DNA from: Asaia lannensis NBRC 102526
Lineage (GTDB): Bacteria > Pseudomonadota > Alphaproteobacteria > Acetobacterales > Acetobacteraceae
DNA: 64,000 nucleotides
Assembly: GCF_024054035.1 (NCBI RefSeq)
Contig: NZ_JAMXQU010000002.1
Coordinates: 310,001 to 374,000, forward strand
Direction: 5' to 3'
This document shows positions 8,428 through 16,879 of this stretch, piece after piece. The position numbers and the translations under genes are program-made. Position 1 is the first letter of the stretch. Each line of letters opens with the position of its first letter. A model generated the notes under the pieces. That model ran no database searches and was not told the DNA's origin. It saw only the letters and a list, made by a program, of their open reading frames with translations.

Positions 8428-9933
8428 TCACAGGCGGGCCACCTCGCCTTCCTCTACGGCATAATAGGATGACAGAGGGGGCGCGACCTCCTCAAGCGAG
8501 CGGTTCTCCGCATCCACCCCCCAGATCCAGGCCACCACACTTGCGACGAGCATCAGGACAGCTGCGATATCGTAGCCTATGACCAGAAGCGACAGGCGCC
8601 CGGTTCCGATGAGATGACCGAAAATGACAGGGGCTGCCACACCGCCGAACAGTGTTCCGAGCGCATAGAAAACGGCAATGGCAAAGGCGCGCATTTCGAG
8701 CGGAAAGAGTTCGCTTGCCGTCAGATAGGCCGATGACGCTGCGGCGGAGGCAAAAAAGAAAATAGCGCACCATGACAGGGTCTGGGTCGACGCTGTCAGC
8801 TCATGCGCCCCCATGGCCCAGGCCACAACGAGCATCAGCACACCCGAAATGGCGTAGCTCAGCCCGATCATACGACGACGCCCCCAGGTATCGAACCAGC
8901 GCGCAAGAACCAGCGGCCCAATCAGGTTACCGATAGCCAGCGGCAGGATATACCAGCCGACCGCGCGCGGCGAAACGCCGTGGTACTGGGTAAGCACCAT
9001 GCCGTAGGTGAAAAACACGGCATTATACAGAAACGCCTGCGAGATCATGAGTACCAGCACATAGAGCGACCGCCCCCGATAACGCTGGGCCATGATCCTG
9101 ATCATTTCCATCGGGCTGAACACGCCTGCCGGGTAGATCAGGACTGTGGGCAGCTTGCGCGCCCATCCGCCTTCCGGCTCGGTGCAGTGCGATTCAACCG
9201 TGCTGACAATGGCATTCGCCTCCTCGACACGACGATGTGTCATCAGCCAGCGCGGGCTTTCGGGCACGAATGTGCGCAGAAACAGAACCGCCACGCCGAG
9301 CAGGGCGCCCAACGCAAAAGCGACGCGCCATGCCAGCCATACGGGGATGATGGCCGAATTGAGCAGCCAGACCGAGCCGATTGCGCCAAATGCCGCCCCG
9401 GCCCAGAATGTTCCATTCACCATCACATCAACGCGCCCGCGCAGACGAGCCGGAACAAGCTCGTCAATGGCAGAGTTGATTGCCGAGTACTCTCCTCCGA
9501 TCCCCATTCCGGTCAGAAAGCGGGCGACGGCAAAACTGGTGAGATTCCACGAAAATGCCGATGCACCGACGCCGACAACATAAAGAGCCAGTGTCAGAAA
9601 GAAGATCTGTTTGCGCCCCAGCTGATCCGTCATCCAGCCGAAGACGAGCGCGCCGAGCACGGCACCGGCCACATAGGCGGAAGACGCAAAACCGATCCCG
9701 TCGGGCGACAGACCGAGCGTGTCGCTGCGCTCCAGAGAGGGCGCAAGCGAGCCGATGATCGTTACCTCCAGACCGTCGAGGATCCAGGTGATACCCAGAG
9801 CCACGACGATGAGCATATGGAAACGTGACCATGGCAAACGGTCGAGACGTGCAGGAATATCGGTTGCAATCGGCTTGCCGTGGCTTTTCATACGGTCTGG
9901 TCGGCTATGCGTGTTGTTTGTCAGATTCACCAT
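8428..9933 (-). CDS. MFS transporter, sugar/aromatic-acid porter type
   Basis: This 501-residue major facilitator carrier has twelve predicted membrane segments. The cytoplasmic loop motif between helices 2 and 3 is GWMTDQLGRKQIFF. The region ITWILDGLEVTIIGSLAPSL and FLTGMGIGGEYSAINSAIDELVP resemble the NiaP/aromatic acid and metabolite-proton symporter families, and PESPRWL follows helix 6 as in sugar porters. The N-terminus to MKSHGKP (residue 15) may be untranslated, as that ATG is an alternative start. The substrate is unknown. It stands alone between the VOC gene (convergent) and the DUF4349 lipoprotein. Confidence 0.9.
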   Translation of the reverse strand: MVNLTNNTHSRPDRMKSHGKPIATDIPARLDRLPWSRFHMLIVVALGITWILDGLEVTIIGSLAPSLERSDTLGLSPDGIGFASSAYVAGAVLGALVFGWMTDQLGRKQIFFLTLALYVVGVGASAFSWNLTSFAVARFLTGMGIGGEYSAINSAIDELVPARLRGRVDVMVNGTFWAGAAFGAIGSVWLLNSAIIPVWLAWRVAFALGALLGVAVLFLRTFVPESPRWLMTHRRVEEANAIVSTVESHCTEPEGGWARKLPTVLIYPAGVFSPMEMIRIMAQRYRGRSLYVLVLMISQAFLYNAVFFTYGMVLTQYHGVSPRAVGWYILPLAIGNLIGPLVLARWFDTWGRRRMIGLSYAISGVLMLVVAWAMGAHELTASTQTLSWCAIFFFASAAASSAYLTASELFPLEMRAFAIAVFYALGTLFGGVAAPVIFGHLIGTGRLSLLVIGYDIAAVLMLVASVVAWIWGVDAENRSLEEVAPPLSSYYAVEEGEVARL

Positions 9934-10049
9934 GCAGACCTCGCACCGATTACAGAATGTTTAATCTTCGATATCGGCACTGACGTCCGAGGGCCGCAAG
10001 GGTTCGCCCCCTCACGTTTCCCTGAGCACTCCACGGCTCCGCGCGCGCT

Positions 10050-10952
10050 TCAGGAACGGGAGAACCAGCCTCTTCTGATCGCGCGGCGCACCATATAGAG
10101 CCCGAGAATAACGAGCGGCGCCCATACCAGGGCCTGGATCAGGAAGAACCAGACATCGCCCAGCGTCTCCATGAAAATCCGGGTACTCTCGTTCCATCTC
10201 TGTCGCACAGGCGCAGCGGTCGATCTGGCCCCTTCGTAGCTGACATCCACTCTCTCGGTATCGATACGCTTTGCCAGCCCGTTCTTCTCTTTCTGGGTAT
10301 CTTCAAGCGAAGACTGCACTTCGGACAGCTCTTTGGCGACCTTGATCAGATCGTCCGTGCGGCCGGCGCTCTGGGCTTCAAGTGCTTCCAGCCGGTCGCG
10401 ATAGGCTGTCATCTGGGCCAGGCGGCGGTCCACATCCATGACCTCGTTACGCAGATCGGTTTCGTCCGTCATCGCCTCACGCGTGACGATATCGCGGGTT
10501 TTCTCGCCCGGTAATGGTGCTGAGACAGCTTTTAGAAATGTTTCCACACGATCATGGGGTAAATGCACGGCAATACGGGCAAAATGCTGTGAAATACCCT
10601 GCCCCAGATCGCTTGCGTTCTCGTTCGCCGAAACGAGTTCGCACGCATCCGCCGTTGCACAAGCCGAGCGTGCCGCATCGAGATGAGCCCCGACCAGCGC
10701 ATCGGGTACGGTAAGATCGAGCCTGTGTTCATAGGCCATGAACCCCTGCCCCATCTTCTGGCTTACGGCGCGGCGAGAAAACCGAATGCTCATCGCTGCA
10801 GCGGGGGCCGGGGCTACGACAGGCATAGGGGGCGGAGGTGGCACCGCATCGTCCTGGCTTACATGGCGGTGCCTGCATCCCGGTAACAGTATCAGGGTCA
10901 ATGCGACAGCTGACAGGGAAAGCAACCGCACAACATGTCTGGCAGAATTCAT
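10050..10952 (-). CDS. DUF4349 lipoprotein
   Basis: This 300-residue protein has a lipoprotein signal (hydrophobic stretch ending LLPGC, lipidated Cys26). A Pro-rich linker leads to a DUF4349 domain with a long helical coiled-coil section (NEVMDVDRRLAQMTAYRDRLEALEAQ, then SEVQSSLEDTQKEKNGLAKRID) and a C-terminal transmembrane helix (FFLIQALVWAPLVILGLYMV) with basic residues after it. That is the standard layout of DUF4349 proteins. No function has been established for the family; the layout suggests a periplasmic envelope component anchored at both ends. Confidence 0.85.
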   Translation of the reverse strand: MNSARHVVRLLSLSAVALTLILLPGCRHRHVSQDDAVPPPPPMPVVAPAPAAAMSIRFSRRAVSQKMGQGFMAYEHRLDLTVPDALVGAHLDAARSACATADACELVSANENASDLGQGISQHFARIAVHLPHDRVETFLKAVSAPLPGEKTRDIVTREAMTDETDLRNEVMDVDRRLAQMTAYRDRLEALEAQSAGRTDDLIKVAKELSEVQSSLEDTQKEKNGLAKRIDTERVDVSYEGARSTAAPVRQRWNESTRIFMETLGDVWFFLIQALVWAPLVILGLYMVRRAIRRGWFSRS

Positions 10953-11216
10953 AATGCTCGTTATCCCTCAGGCTCGATGTCAGTAACGACATGACGCTCG
11001 GTCAGGCTGCCGGCCAAATCGGGCAGAATTCCGTATCCGATAAAACAGGCAGGCATCTGGGACGGGATAACGAAGAGCGAGTTATCCCCAGATTCGAGGA
11101 ACAACTCTGCGGATCAGGATGTGCATAAGCTGTTGATGAGCGGGGATATCAAACCGTGCCCTTCTTTGGATCGATCCAGCGCACAGGACCGGATCGACCC
11201 ACAAAGGAGCCAGACC

Positions 11217-11741
11217 CTAGATTGCGCGGGCTTCGATTTCCTTGATCAGCTCCGCCATGACGATTTCCGGCGTACCTGCACTATCCACAACGACGACATT
11301 CTCGTCCGAGCCCGGGGGCTCCAGCGTGGCAAGCTGGCTTGGCAGCAATGACGGCGGCATGAAATGCCCGAGGCGATGCTTCAGGCGTTCCGCAATAGTC
11401 AGCTCGCTTGTCTCGAGATAGACGAATGTGACTTTCAGCCCCTGACGCAGCGTATCGCGATACTTGCGCTTGAGGGCCGAACACGTCAGCACCCCTCCGG
11501 TCGCCTCATGCATGCGCAACCACTCATGGCAGATCTGGAGCCAGGGTGCGCGATCCGCATCGTCCAGCGGCGTGCCGCTATGCATCTTCTCGACATTGGC
11601 TCTGGGATGGAGATCATCCCCTTCCTGAAACGGCCAGCCGAAATGAGCCGCCAGCCCCTCGGCAACGGTCGTCTTGCCGCAGCCAGACACACCCATGACG
11701 ACAAACAGCCCGGGTGCGATCTTCTTCGTCATCTCGCTCAT
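11217..11741 (-). CDS. gntK: gluconokinase
   Basis: This 174-residue kinase phosphorylates D-gluconate to 6-phosphogluconate, which feeds directly into gnd in the same cluster. The P-loop GVSGCGKTT lies near residue 17, followed by the GntK-typical FQEGDDLHPRANVEKMHSG and a C-terminal nucleotide-base region. I start it at MSEMTKK because that ATG overlaps the rpiA stop (ATGA) and gives the usual family length; the open frame upstream lies inside rpiA. In acetic acid bacteria gluconate made in the periplasm is taken up and phosphorylated by this enzyme. Confidence 0.95.
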   Translation of the reverse strand: MSEMTKKIAPGLFVVMGVSGCGKTTVAEGLAAHFGWPFQEGDDLHPRANVEKMHSGTPLDDADRAPWLQICHEWLRMHEATGGVLTCSALKRKYRDTLRQGLKVTFVYLETSELTIAERLKHRLGHFMPPSLLPSQLATLEPPGSDENVVVVDSAGTPEIVMAELIKEIEARAI

Positions 11742-12457
11742 GCCGTCAGCCTTTGCAGTCCCGAAGCCCCGGCGACGAGAACCTCGGAAGTGATATCGAG
11801 AAACAGTCCATGATCCACCACACCGGTGATCGAGATCACCAGATCGGCAAGAGCGCGCGGATCGTCGATCTTCTCGTAATCGCAATCGATGATGATGTTG
11901 TGATTATCGGTCATGTAGAGCGATCCGTCGTCATTGCGACGGGGTATGCACGTCTTCGCGCCGGTCTTGCGCAACAGGTTCTCCACACGCTCCCAACCCC
12001 AGGGGATGATCTCCACAGGGACCGGCATATGGGTGCCGAGATCGGTCACGAGCTTGCTCTCATCCACGATCACGATGAACTTGCGCGCGGATACTGCAAC
12101 GATTTTCTCGCGCAGCAGGGCACCACCACGCCCCTTGATCAGGAAGAGCGAGCCGATCTGCACCTCGTCGGCGCCATCGATCGCAACATCGAGATAAGGA
12201 TCGTCAGCGAAATTCGTGATGGGGATATTCAGGCTCAGCGCCTGCGCCTCGCTCGCTTCCGATGTCGGAATCGCGCGAATTTTCAGCCCTTCACGACGGA
12301 CGCGCTCGCCAAGCGCGTCGATCATGAATTTTGCTGTGCTGCCCGTTCCAAGACCGACCGCCATGCCATCCTCGATATAGGAAATGGCATGGACCGCCGC
12401 CTTGCGTTTGAGTTCCGCCACGCGCGCCGCAGCGTCCTGTGCGCTGTTCTCAGCCAT
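11738..12457 (-). CDS. rpiA: ribose-5-phosphate isomerase A
   Basis: This 239-residue enzyme interconverts ribulose 5-phosphate and ribose 5-phosphate. It shows the RpiA signatures: GLGTGSTAKFMIDALGERV (phosphate loop), DGADEVQ with the catalytic acidic residues, IKGRGGALLREKIVA with the catalytic Lys, and DNHNIIIDC near the C-terminus. It overlaps pgl by 8 bases at its start and gntK by 4 at its end, so pgl-rpiA-gntK are translationally coupled. Confidence 0.97.
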   Translation of the reverse strand: MAENSAQDAAARVAELKRKAAVHAISYIEDGMAVGLGTGSTAKFMIDALGERVRREGLKIRAIPTSEASEAQALSLNIPITNFADDPYLDVAIDGADEVQIGSLFLIKGRGGALLREKIVAVSARKFIVIVDESKLVTDLGTHMPVPVEIIPWGWERVENLLRKTGAKTCIPRRNDDGSLYMTDNHNIIIDCDYEKIDDPRALADLVISITGVVDHGLFLDITSEVLVAGASGLQRLTA

Positions 12458-13199
12458 GAGCCAGATCCCCTGCCGCTGCCTTGTCTGTCAGAAAGATGAC
12501 CTCACCTTCCGACGTGATGTGAGAGGCAGGCAGCTCCGGATCGCCCGCACGGACGCGCGCCAGCATTTCCGCCTTGCCTGCTCCCTCGACCAGGAACACC
12601 ACGGCACGACTGGAATTGATTGCCGTATAAGTCAGCGACACGCGATCATGGGGTGCATTATCGGGCGTACAGGCGGCGACCCATTTCTCGCGTTCCTTCA
12701 GGATCGGCTGACGCGGGAAGAGCGATGCCGTATGCCCGTCCGGCCCCATGCCGAGCATGACCACATCGAAAAGCGGCTGACCGGGAATGAGGTGATGGCT
12801 GCCATACACATCCTGCAGGGCCGCCTGATAGAGAGCCGCATCGTGCTCGGGCGTGCCGTCGGCTGGGATGGGATGGACATTCTCCGGCGGGAGATCGACC
12901 TCATCGATCAGGATCTCGCTCGTCATGCGGTAATTGCTGTCGTCATGGGTGAAAGGCACATGCCTGTCATCACCGAAGAAGATCTGCGTGCGGCGCCAGG
13001 GAAACTGCGCAGCGTAAGCCGGCTCGGCCATGATCTTGAACAGCCGCTTGGGCGTCGAGCCGCCAGACAGCGCGATAACGAACTGACCCTCTGTCTTGGC
13101 AAGTGCCTGATCGAGAAGCCACTGTGCCATCTTGCGTGCAACGGCTTCGCCATCCTCAAGGACCACAAGACGGGCCGAGGTTACGTCATGTCCACTCAT
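12450..13199 (-). CDS. pgl: 6-phosphogluconolactonase
   Basis: This 249-residue enzyme hydrolyses 6-phosphogluconolactone, the product of zwf in the same operon. The NagB/DevB-type fold shows ALSGGSTPKRLF near the N-terminus, the FFGDDRHVPFTHDDSNYRM segment and GMGPDGHTASLFP with the catalytic His. GGAAGG stands 9 bases before the ATG. It lies 17 bases after the HAD phosphatase and overlaps rpiA. Confidence 0.96.
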   Translation of the reverse strand: MSGHDVTSARLVVLEDGEAVARKMAQWLLDQALAKTEGQFVIALSGGSTPKRLFKIMAEPAYAAQFPWRRTQIFFGDDRHVPFTHDDSNYRMTSEILIDEVDLPPENVHPIPADGTPEHDAALYQAALQDVYGSHHLIPGQPLFDVVMLGMGPDGHTASLFPRQPILKEREKWVAACTPDNAPHDRVSLTYTAINSSRAVVFLVEGAGKAEMLARVRAGDPELPASHITSEGEVIFLTDKAAAGDLAHG

Positions 13200-13216
13200 A
13201 TTCTCAATCCTTCCTG

Positions 13217-14080
13217 TCAGGCTGCGCCGGGGGCTCGTGGCAGAACGTAATGCTGCATGGCATGGGCCCAGCCATCGGCATCATTGCGTTCTGTCGTCAC
13301 ATGAGCATGTGCGCTTACCTCGGCACCGGCATTGCCCATGGCGATTCCGAGCCCGGCAATGCTGAGCATCGGCACATCATTGGACATGTCTCCGATGCAC
13401 GCAACCTCACTCATGGGAATGCCCATGCGCTCGGCAAGCGCCCTGGCGGCGAACCCTTTATTGGCATCTTTATGGGTAATATCGAGATAGTAATCCGAAG
13501 AACGGTGTACGCTCGCCTGCCCCCTGAGCATGGCCCCTATTTCCACTTCCATGCGCTGAAGCAGCGGATAGTTGCTGCTGGCTGCCATGATCTTGCCAAC
13601 CCCACCCATATAGGGGCGCAGGTCGGGCACCACGACCGGTTCGATACCGACCGCACGGCGCTCGTGCTCCACGTAATAAGCGCCGGGGTCACGGATCAGC
13701 CAGTCGTGATCGCGGAAAATCCACGTATCGACATGATGAACGGCAAGCGTGTCGCAGGCCGATATCGTGCAGGATTCCGGCAGCACAAGATTGGAGAGAA
13801 TCTCGTCATCGGGGCCGACGATCATGCCCCCGTTCAGTGCACCGAACGGTGTGTCGAGATCGAGCTCACGATGATAGCGCAGAATGCCTTCTGCCGAGCG
13901 CGAGCTCACCAGACAGAGCGCAATGCCATGCCTGCGCAGGGCATGCGCCGCTTCCAGCGTCGATTTCGCAATAGCCTTGTCAGGCCCTATCAGCGTGCCA
14001 TCGATATCCGAAACGACGAGACGAATTCTGGACGCCATGGGCGGCAGGGCATCGTGAATGGCATCCAGTTCGACGGTCAT
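13217..14080 (-). CDS. Cof-type HAD-IIB family hydrolase (sugar phosphatase candidate)
   Basis: This 287-residue haloacid dehalogenase-like phosphatase has motif I SDIDGTLI with nucleophile Asp25 and Asp27, motif II in LVSSRS, a large Cof-type C2B cap in the middle, and motifs III/IV in KGFAARALAERMG ... GDMSNDVPMLSIAG. AGGAG lies 6 bases before the ATG. It sits between zwf and pgl with short gaps, so it belongs to the pentose phosphate operon. Cof enzymes dephosphorylate sugar phosphates, FMN or PLP; a role in removing a pathway intermediate or a damaged by-product is an inference from context. Confidence 0.88.
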   Translation of the reverse strand: MTVELDAIHDALPPMASRIRLVVSDIDGTLIGPDKAIAKSTLEAAHALRRHGIALCLVSSRSAEGILRYHRELDLDTPFGALNGGMIVGPDDEILSNLVLPESCTISACDTLAVHHVDTWIFRDHDWLIRDPGAYYVEHERRAVGIEPVVVPDLRPYMGGVGKIMAASSNYPLLQRMEVEIGAMLRGQASVHRSSDYYLDITHKDANKGFAARALAERMGIPMSEVACIGDMSNDVPMLSIAGLGIAMGNAGAEVSAHAHVTTERNDADGWAHAMQHYVLPRAPGAA

Positions 14081-14110
14081 GCAATCTCCTGTCGTTTCGA
14101 AATGACGATC

Positions 14111-15658
14111 TTAGTTATTGAGGTCGAGCCAGCGACGACCCGAACGTGCCAGCAGTTCGTCGGCTTCGCGCGGGCCGTCCAGACCGCCCGGGTAGAAACA
14201 GAGCGGGGATTTGTCGGCAATATTCTGCGTGAAGGCGGGCTCGACGATGCGCCAGCCCTCTTCGATCGTATCTGCACGCTGGTAGAGCGTCTGGTCACCG
14301 ATCATGCAGTCATAGATCAGCGTTTCGTACCCCGTGCTCGGCCCTTCGCTGAACCAGTCGGAGTAGTCGAACTTCATGCGTACGCCACCGAGGCGCACCG
14401 ACGGACCGGGCACCTTGGCAGAGAACTGCATGGTCACGCCTTCGGTCGGCTGGATATGCAGCACCATGATGTTCGGTGTGAGTTTGTCCACCGGCGTATC
14501 GCGGAACAGGGCAAACGGCGCCTGCTTGAAGTGAATGGCAATCTCGGTCTTGCGACGACGCAGACGCTTGCCCGTGCGCAGATAGAAAGGCACGCCCGCC
14601 CAGCGCCAGTTGTCGATACGCAGCTTCATGGCCACATAGGTTTCGGTCTGGCTGCCCATGGCAACATCGGGCTCTTCGCGGTAACCGCGGAGGGCTTCGG
14701 CCTCGTCTCCCACGCCGAACGATCCGCTGACATACTGGCCGCGCACCACCTGCGACAGGTCGATAGGCTGGATGGCGCTCAGCACCTTGGCCTTCTCATC
14801 ACGCACGGCCTCGGCATCGAATGATGTCGGTGCTTCCATGGCGACCATGGACAGGAGCTGCATCAGATGGTTTGGCACCATGTCACGAATGGCGCCCGTG
14901 CTTTCGTAAAAGCGCCCGCGACGTTCGACACCCACGGTCTCGGCTGCCGTGATCTGCACATGATCGATGTTCTGACGGTTCCAGAGCGGCTCGAAAAACC
15001 CGTTGGAGAAACGCAGCGCCAGAATGTTCTGGACGGTTTCTTTGCCCAGATAATGGTCGATACGATAGATCTGGTTTTCATCGAGCGAGCGCAGCAGACG
15101 GGCGTTCAGCGCCTTGGCCGATTCGAGATCGGCACCGAAAGGCTTTTCGATAATCACGCGACGCGAGATGGTATCGGTCTGGTGGGCCAGCCCGGACTCG
15201 CCGAGCAGATCGACGATCGGGCCGAAAAAGCGTGCAGCCACGGCGAGGTAAAACACGGCATTACGATCGCCAAGACGCTCCTTGAGTGCCTCGAAGGTCG
15301 AAAGCTCTTCGAACGATCCGCGCAGATAGCTGATGCTCTTGGACAGGCGATCCCACACATCCTGACGAAGCTGGGTGGCGTTGGTGCCGCGCTTGCTGAC
15401 GAAGTCGTCCAGCGCACTCTTGAGCTGCTCCAGCAGCCCTTCTGTCGTCATCTCGGCCCAGTCGACCACGATGATCGAGAAATCCTCACTGAGCAGGCCC
15501 GCACAATCCAGATTGTAGATAGCCGGGACGAGCAGACGTTTGGTCAGATCACCACCACCGCCGAAAATGACCATGGAGCCCGGAGGCGCCTGGCGTACCC
15601 CACGCGTTGTCTCGTTATTGGACAATGCCGCATGTGCTGAAGCGGAAACGTCGACCAT
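14111..15658 (-). CDS. zwf: glucose-6-phosphate 1-dehydrogenase
   Basis: This enzyme oxidises glucose 6-phosphate to 6-phosphogluconolactone with NAD(P)+. The nucleotide-binding loop reads [13 protein letters not shown], where most relatives have GASGDLxKR; the active-site segment [15 protein letters not shown] and the later YLRTGKRL are intact. I start at [12 protein letters not shown] (515 residues), with AAAAGG about 8 bases before it; the frame is open 24 codons further but lacks homology. It is the first gene of the zwf-HAD-pgl-rpiA-gntK unit, which begins after the gnd terminator. Confidence 0.96.
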   Translation of the reverse strand: MVDVSASAHAALSNNETTRGVRQAPPGSMVIFGGGGDLTKRLLVPAIYNLDCAGLLSEDFSIIVVDWAEMTTEGLLEQLKSALDDFVSKRGTNATQLRQDVWDRLSKSISYLRGSFEELSTFEALKERLGDRNAVFYLAVAARFFGPIVDLLGESGLAHQTDTISRRVIIEKPFGADLESAKALNARLLRSLDENQIYRIDHYLGKETVQNILALRFSNGFFEPLWNRQNIDHVQITAAETVGVERRGRFYESTGAIRDMVPNHLMQLLSMVAMEAPTSFDAEAVRDEKAKVLSAIQPIDLSQVVRGQYVSGSFGVGDEAEALRGYREEPDVAMGSQTETYVAMKLRIDNWRWAGVPFYLRTGKRLRRRKTEIAIHFKQAPFALFRDTPVDKLTPNIMVLHIQPTEGVTMQFSAKVPGPSVRLGGVRMKFDYSDWFSEGPSTGYETLIYDCMIGDQTLYQRADTIEEGWRIVEPAFTQNIADKSPLCFYPGGLDGPREADELLARSGRRWLDLNN

Positions 15659-15749
15659 ATGCCAAACCTTTTTAGTCGATAATCGGAAAGCCGGAGTGCG
15701 AGCAGGAGCCTGGATCACTCCCGCTGGCATTCAGGCAGACAGCCTGTAG

Positions 15750-15787
15750 AAAGAAAAAGGGCCGGGACCAGATAAGGTCCCGGCCCG
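15750..15787 (-). terminator. Rho-independent terminator after gnd
   Basis: An 11-bp perfect stem (GGGCCGGGACC with GGTCCCGGCCC, 15759-15786) around a 6-base loop is followed on the minus strand by TTTTTCTTTC. It begins 7 bases after the gnd stop codon and separates gnd from zwf. Confidence 0.95.
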
Positions 15788-15792
15788 GAATG

Positions 15793-16788
15793 TCACTTCT
15801 TCTCGACGTGACCGCCGAAGCCGAAGCGCATGGCAGAGAGGATCTTCTCTGCGTAGTTGTTGCCGCTGCGCGAGCGGAAACGCGTAAACAGCGATGCCGT
15901 CATGACCGGCACCGGCACCGATTCCTCGATGGCAGCTTCGATCGTCCAGCGGCCTTCGCCGGAATCGCCAACCTCGCCTGTGAATTCGGACAGGGATTCG
16001 TTCTTGGACAGCGCATCGGCCGTCAGGTCGAGCAGCCAGGACGACACGACACTGCCGCGACGCCAGACTTCGGCGATGTCGGCCATGTTCAGGTCGAAAC
16101 GCTGGTCTTCCGGCAGAACGGTCGAGTTCTTGGACTTCATGACGTCGAAGCCTTCGGCGAAGGCCTGCATCATGCCGTATTCGATGCCGTTATGGACCAT
16201 CTTGACGAAGTGACCCGAACCGGCCGGGCCGCAATGCAGATAGCCTTCCTCGGCGCGCGGATCGAGACCTTCACGGTCACGACCGACAGTGCGCACCACA
16301 TCGCCCTTGCCCGGAGCCAGAGCCTTCAGGATCGGATCGATATGATCGGTCGAGTCCTTTGTGCCGCCATACATCATGCAATAGCCGCGCTCGAGGCCCC
16401 ACACGCCGCCGGACGTACCGACATCGATGTAATGAATGCCCTTTTCCATCAGCTCCTGGGCACGACGGACGTCATCCTTGTAGTAGCTGTTGCCACCGTC
16501 GATCACGATGTCGTCCTTGCCGAGCAGGCCGCGCAGTTCCTGCACGCAGGCTTCGGTGATTTCACCCGCCGGCAGCATGACCCATACGATCTTGCGATCT
16601 GCGGTCAGCTTGCTGACCAGATCGGCCACGGAGCTGGCTGCGGTCGCACGGCCCTTTTCGGCACGGTCGAACGTCTTGGTCACAACATCAGGCGTACGGT
16701 CGAACAGCACGACATCATGACCGTGACGGGTCAGGCGTACTGCAATGTTGCCACCCATACGGCCAAGGCCAACAATACCGATTTGCAT
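15793..16788 (-). CDS. gnd: 6-phosphogluconate dehydrogenase, short (GndA/YqeC-type) form
   Basis: This 331-residue enzyme oxidatively decarboxylates 6-phosphogluconate to ribulose 5-phosphate. The N-terminal Rossmann motif is [11 protein letters not shown]; the substrate-binding signature [19 protein letters not shown] and the [18 protein letters not shown] catalytic segment with Lys and Asn are present. Classical Gnd is about 470 residues; this is the short form known from acetic acid bacteria and some Gram-positives, which tends to prefer NAD+. An acidic-type residue after the Rossmann strand (LFDRTPD) agrees with NAD+ preference, but that is inference. Terminators flank the gene on both sides. 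Confidence 0.95.
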   Translation of the reverse strand: MQIGIVGLGRMGGNIAVRLTRHGHDVVLFDRTPDVVTKTFDRAEKGRATAASSVADLVSKLTADRKIVWVMLPAGEITEACVQELRGLLGKDDIVIDGGNSYYKDDVRRAQELMEKGIHYIDVGTSGGVWGLERGYCMMYGGTKDSTDHIDPILKALAPGKGDVVRTVGRDREGLDPRAEEGYLHCGPAGSGHFVKMVHNGIEYGMMQAFAEGFDVMKSKNSTVLPEDQRFDLNMADIAEVWRRGSVVSSWLLDLTADALSKNESLSEFTGEVGDSGEGRWTIEAAIEESVPVPVMTASLFTRFRSRSGNNYAEKILSAMRFGFGGHVEKK

Positions 16789-16833
16789 CTCTAAAACTCC
16801 TGCACAGTTTTCCTGTGCCCTCTAACTACCACG

Positions 16834-16871
16834 TCAAAAAACAATCCGCCCCGTCGGAGCGGGGCGGATTG
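16834..16871 (-). terminator. Rho-independent terminator after tal-pgi
   Basis: An 11-bp stem (CAATCCGCCCC with GGGGCGGATTG, 16842-16871) with an 8-base loop begins 9 bases after the tal-pgi stop and is followed by TTTTTT on the minus strand. Downstream gnd therefore needs its own promoter or readthrough. Confidence 0.95.
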
Positions 16872-16879
16872 CGTCAGTC

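Noticed and set aside
11075-11125. TTATCCCCA and similar sequences resembling DnaA boxes between the DUF4349 gene and gntK
   Set aside because: Only one close match and no AT-rich unwinding element or dnaA/parA neighbourhood; not an origin.
13103-14824. A 573-codon open frame opposite the HAD and zwf genes, and similar long frames opposite tal-pgi (18053-19675) and tkt (20376-21959)
   Set aside because: These are antisense shadows of well-identified genes, with no signal, motif or Shine-Dalgarno of their own.
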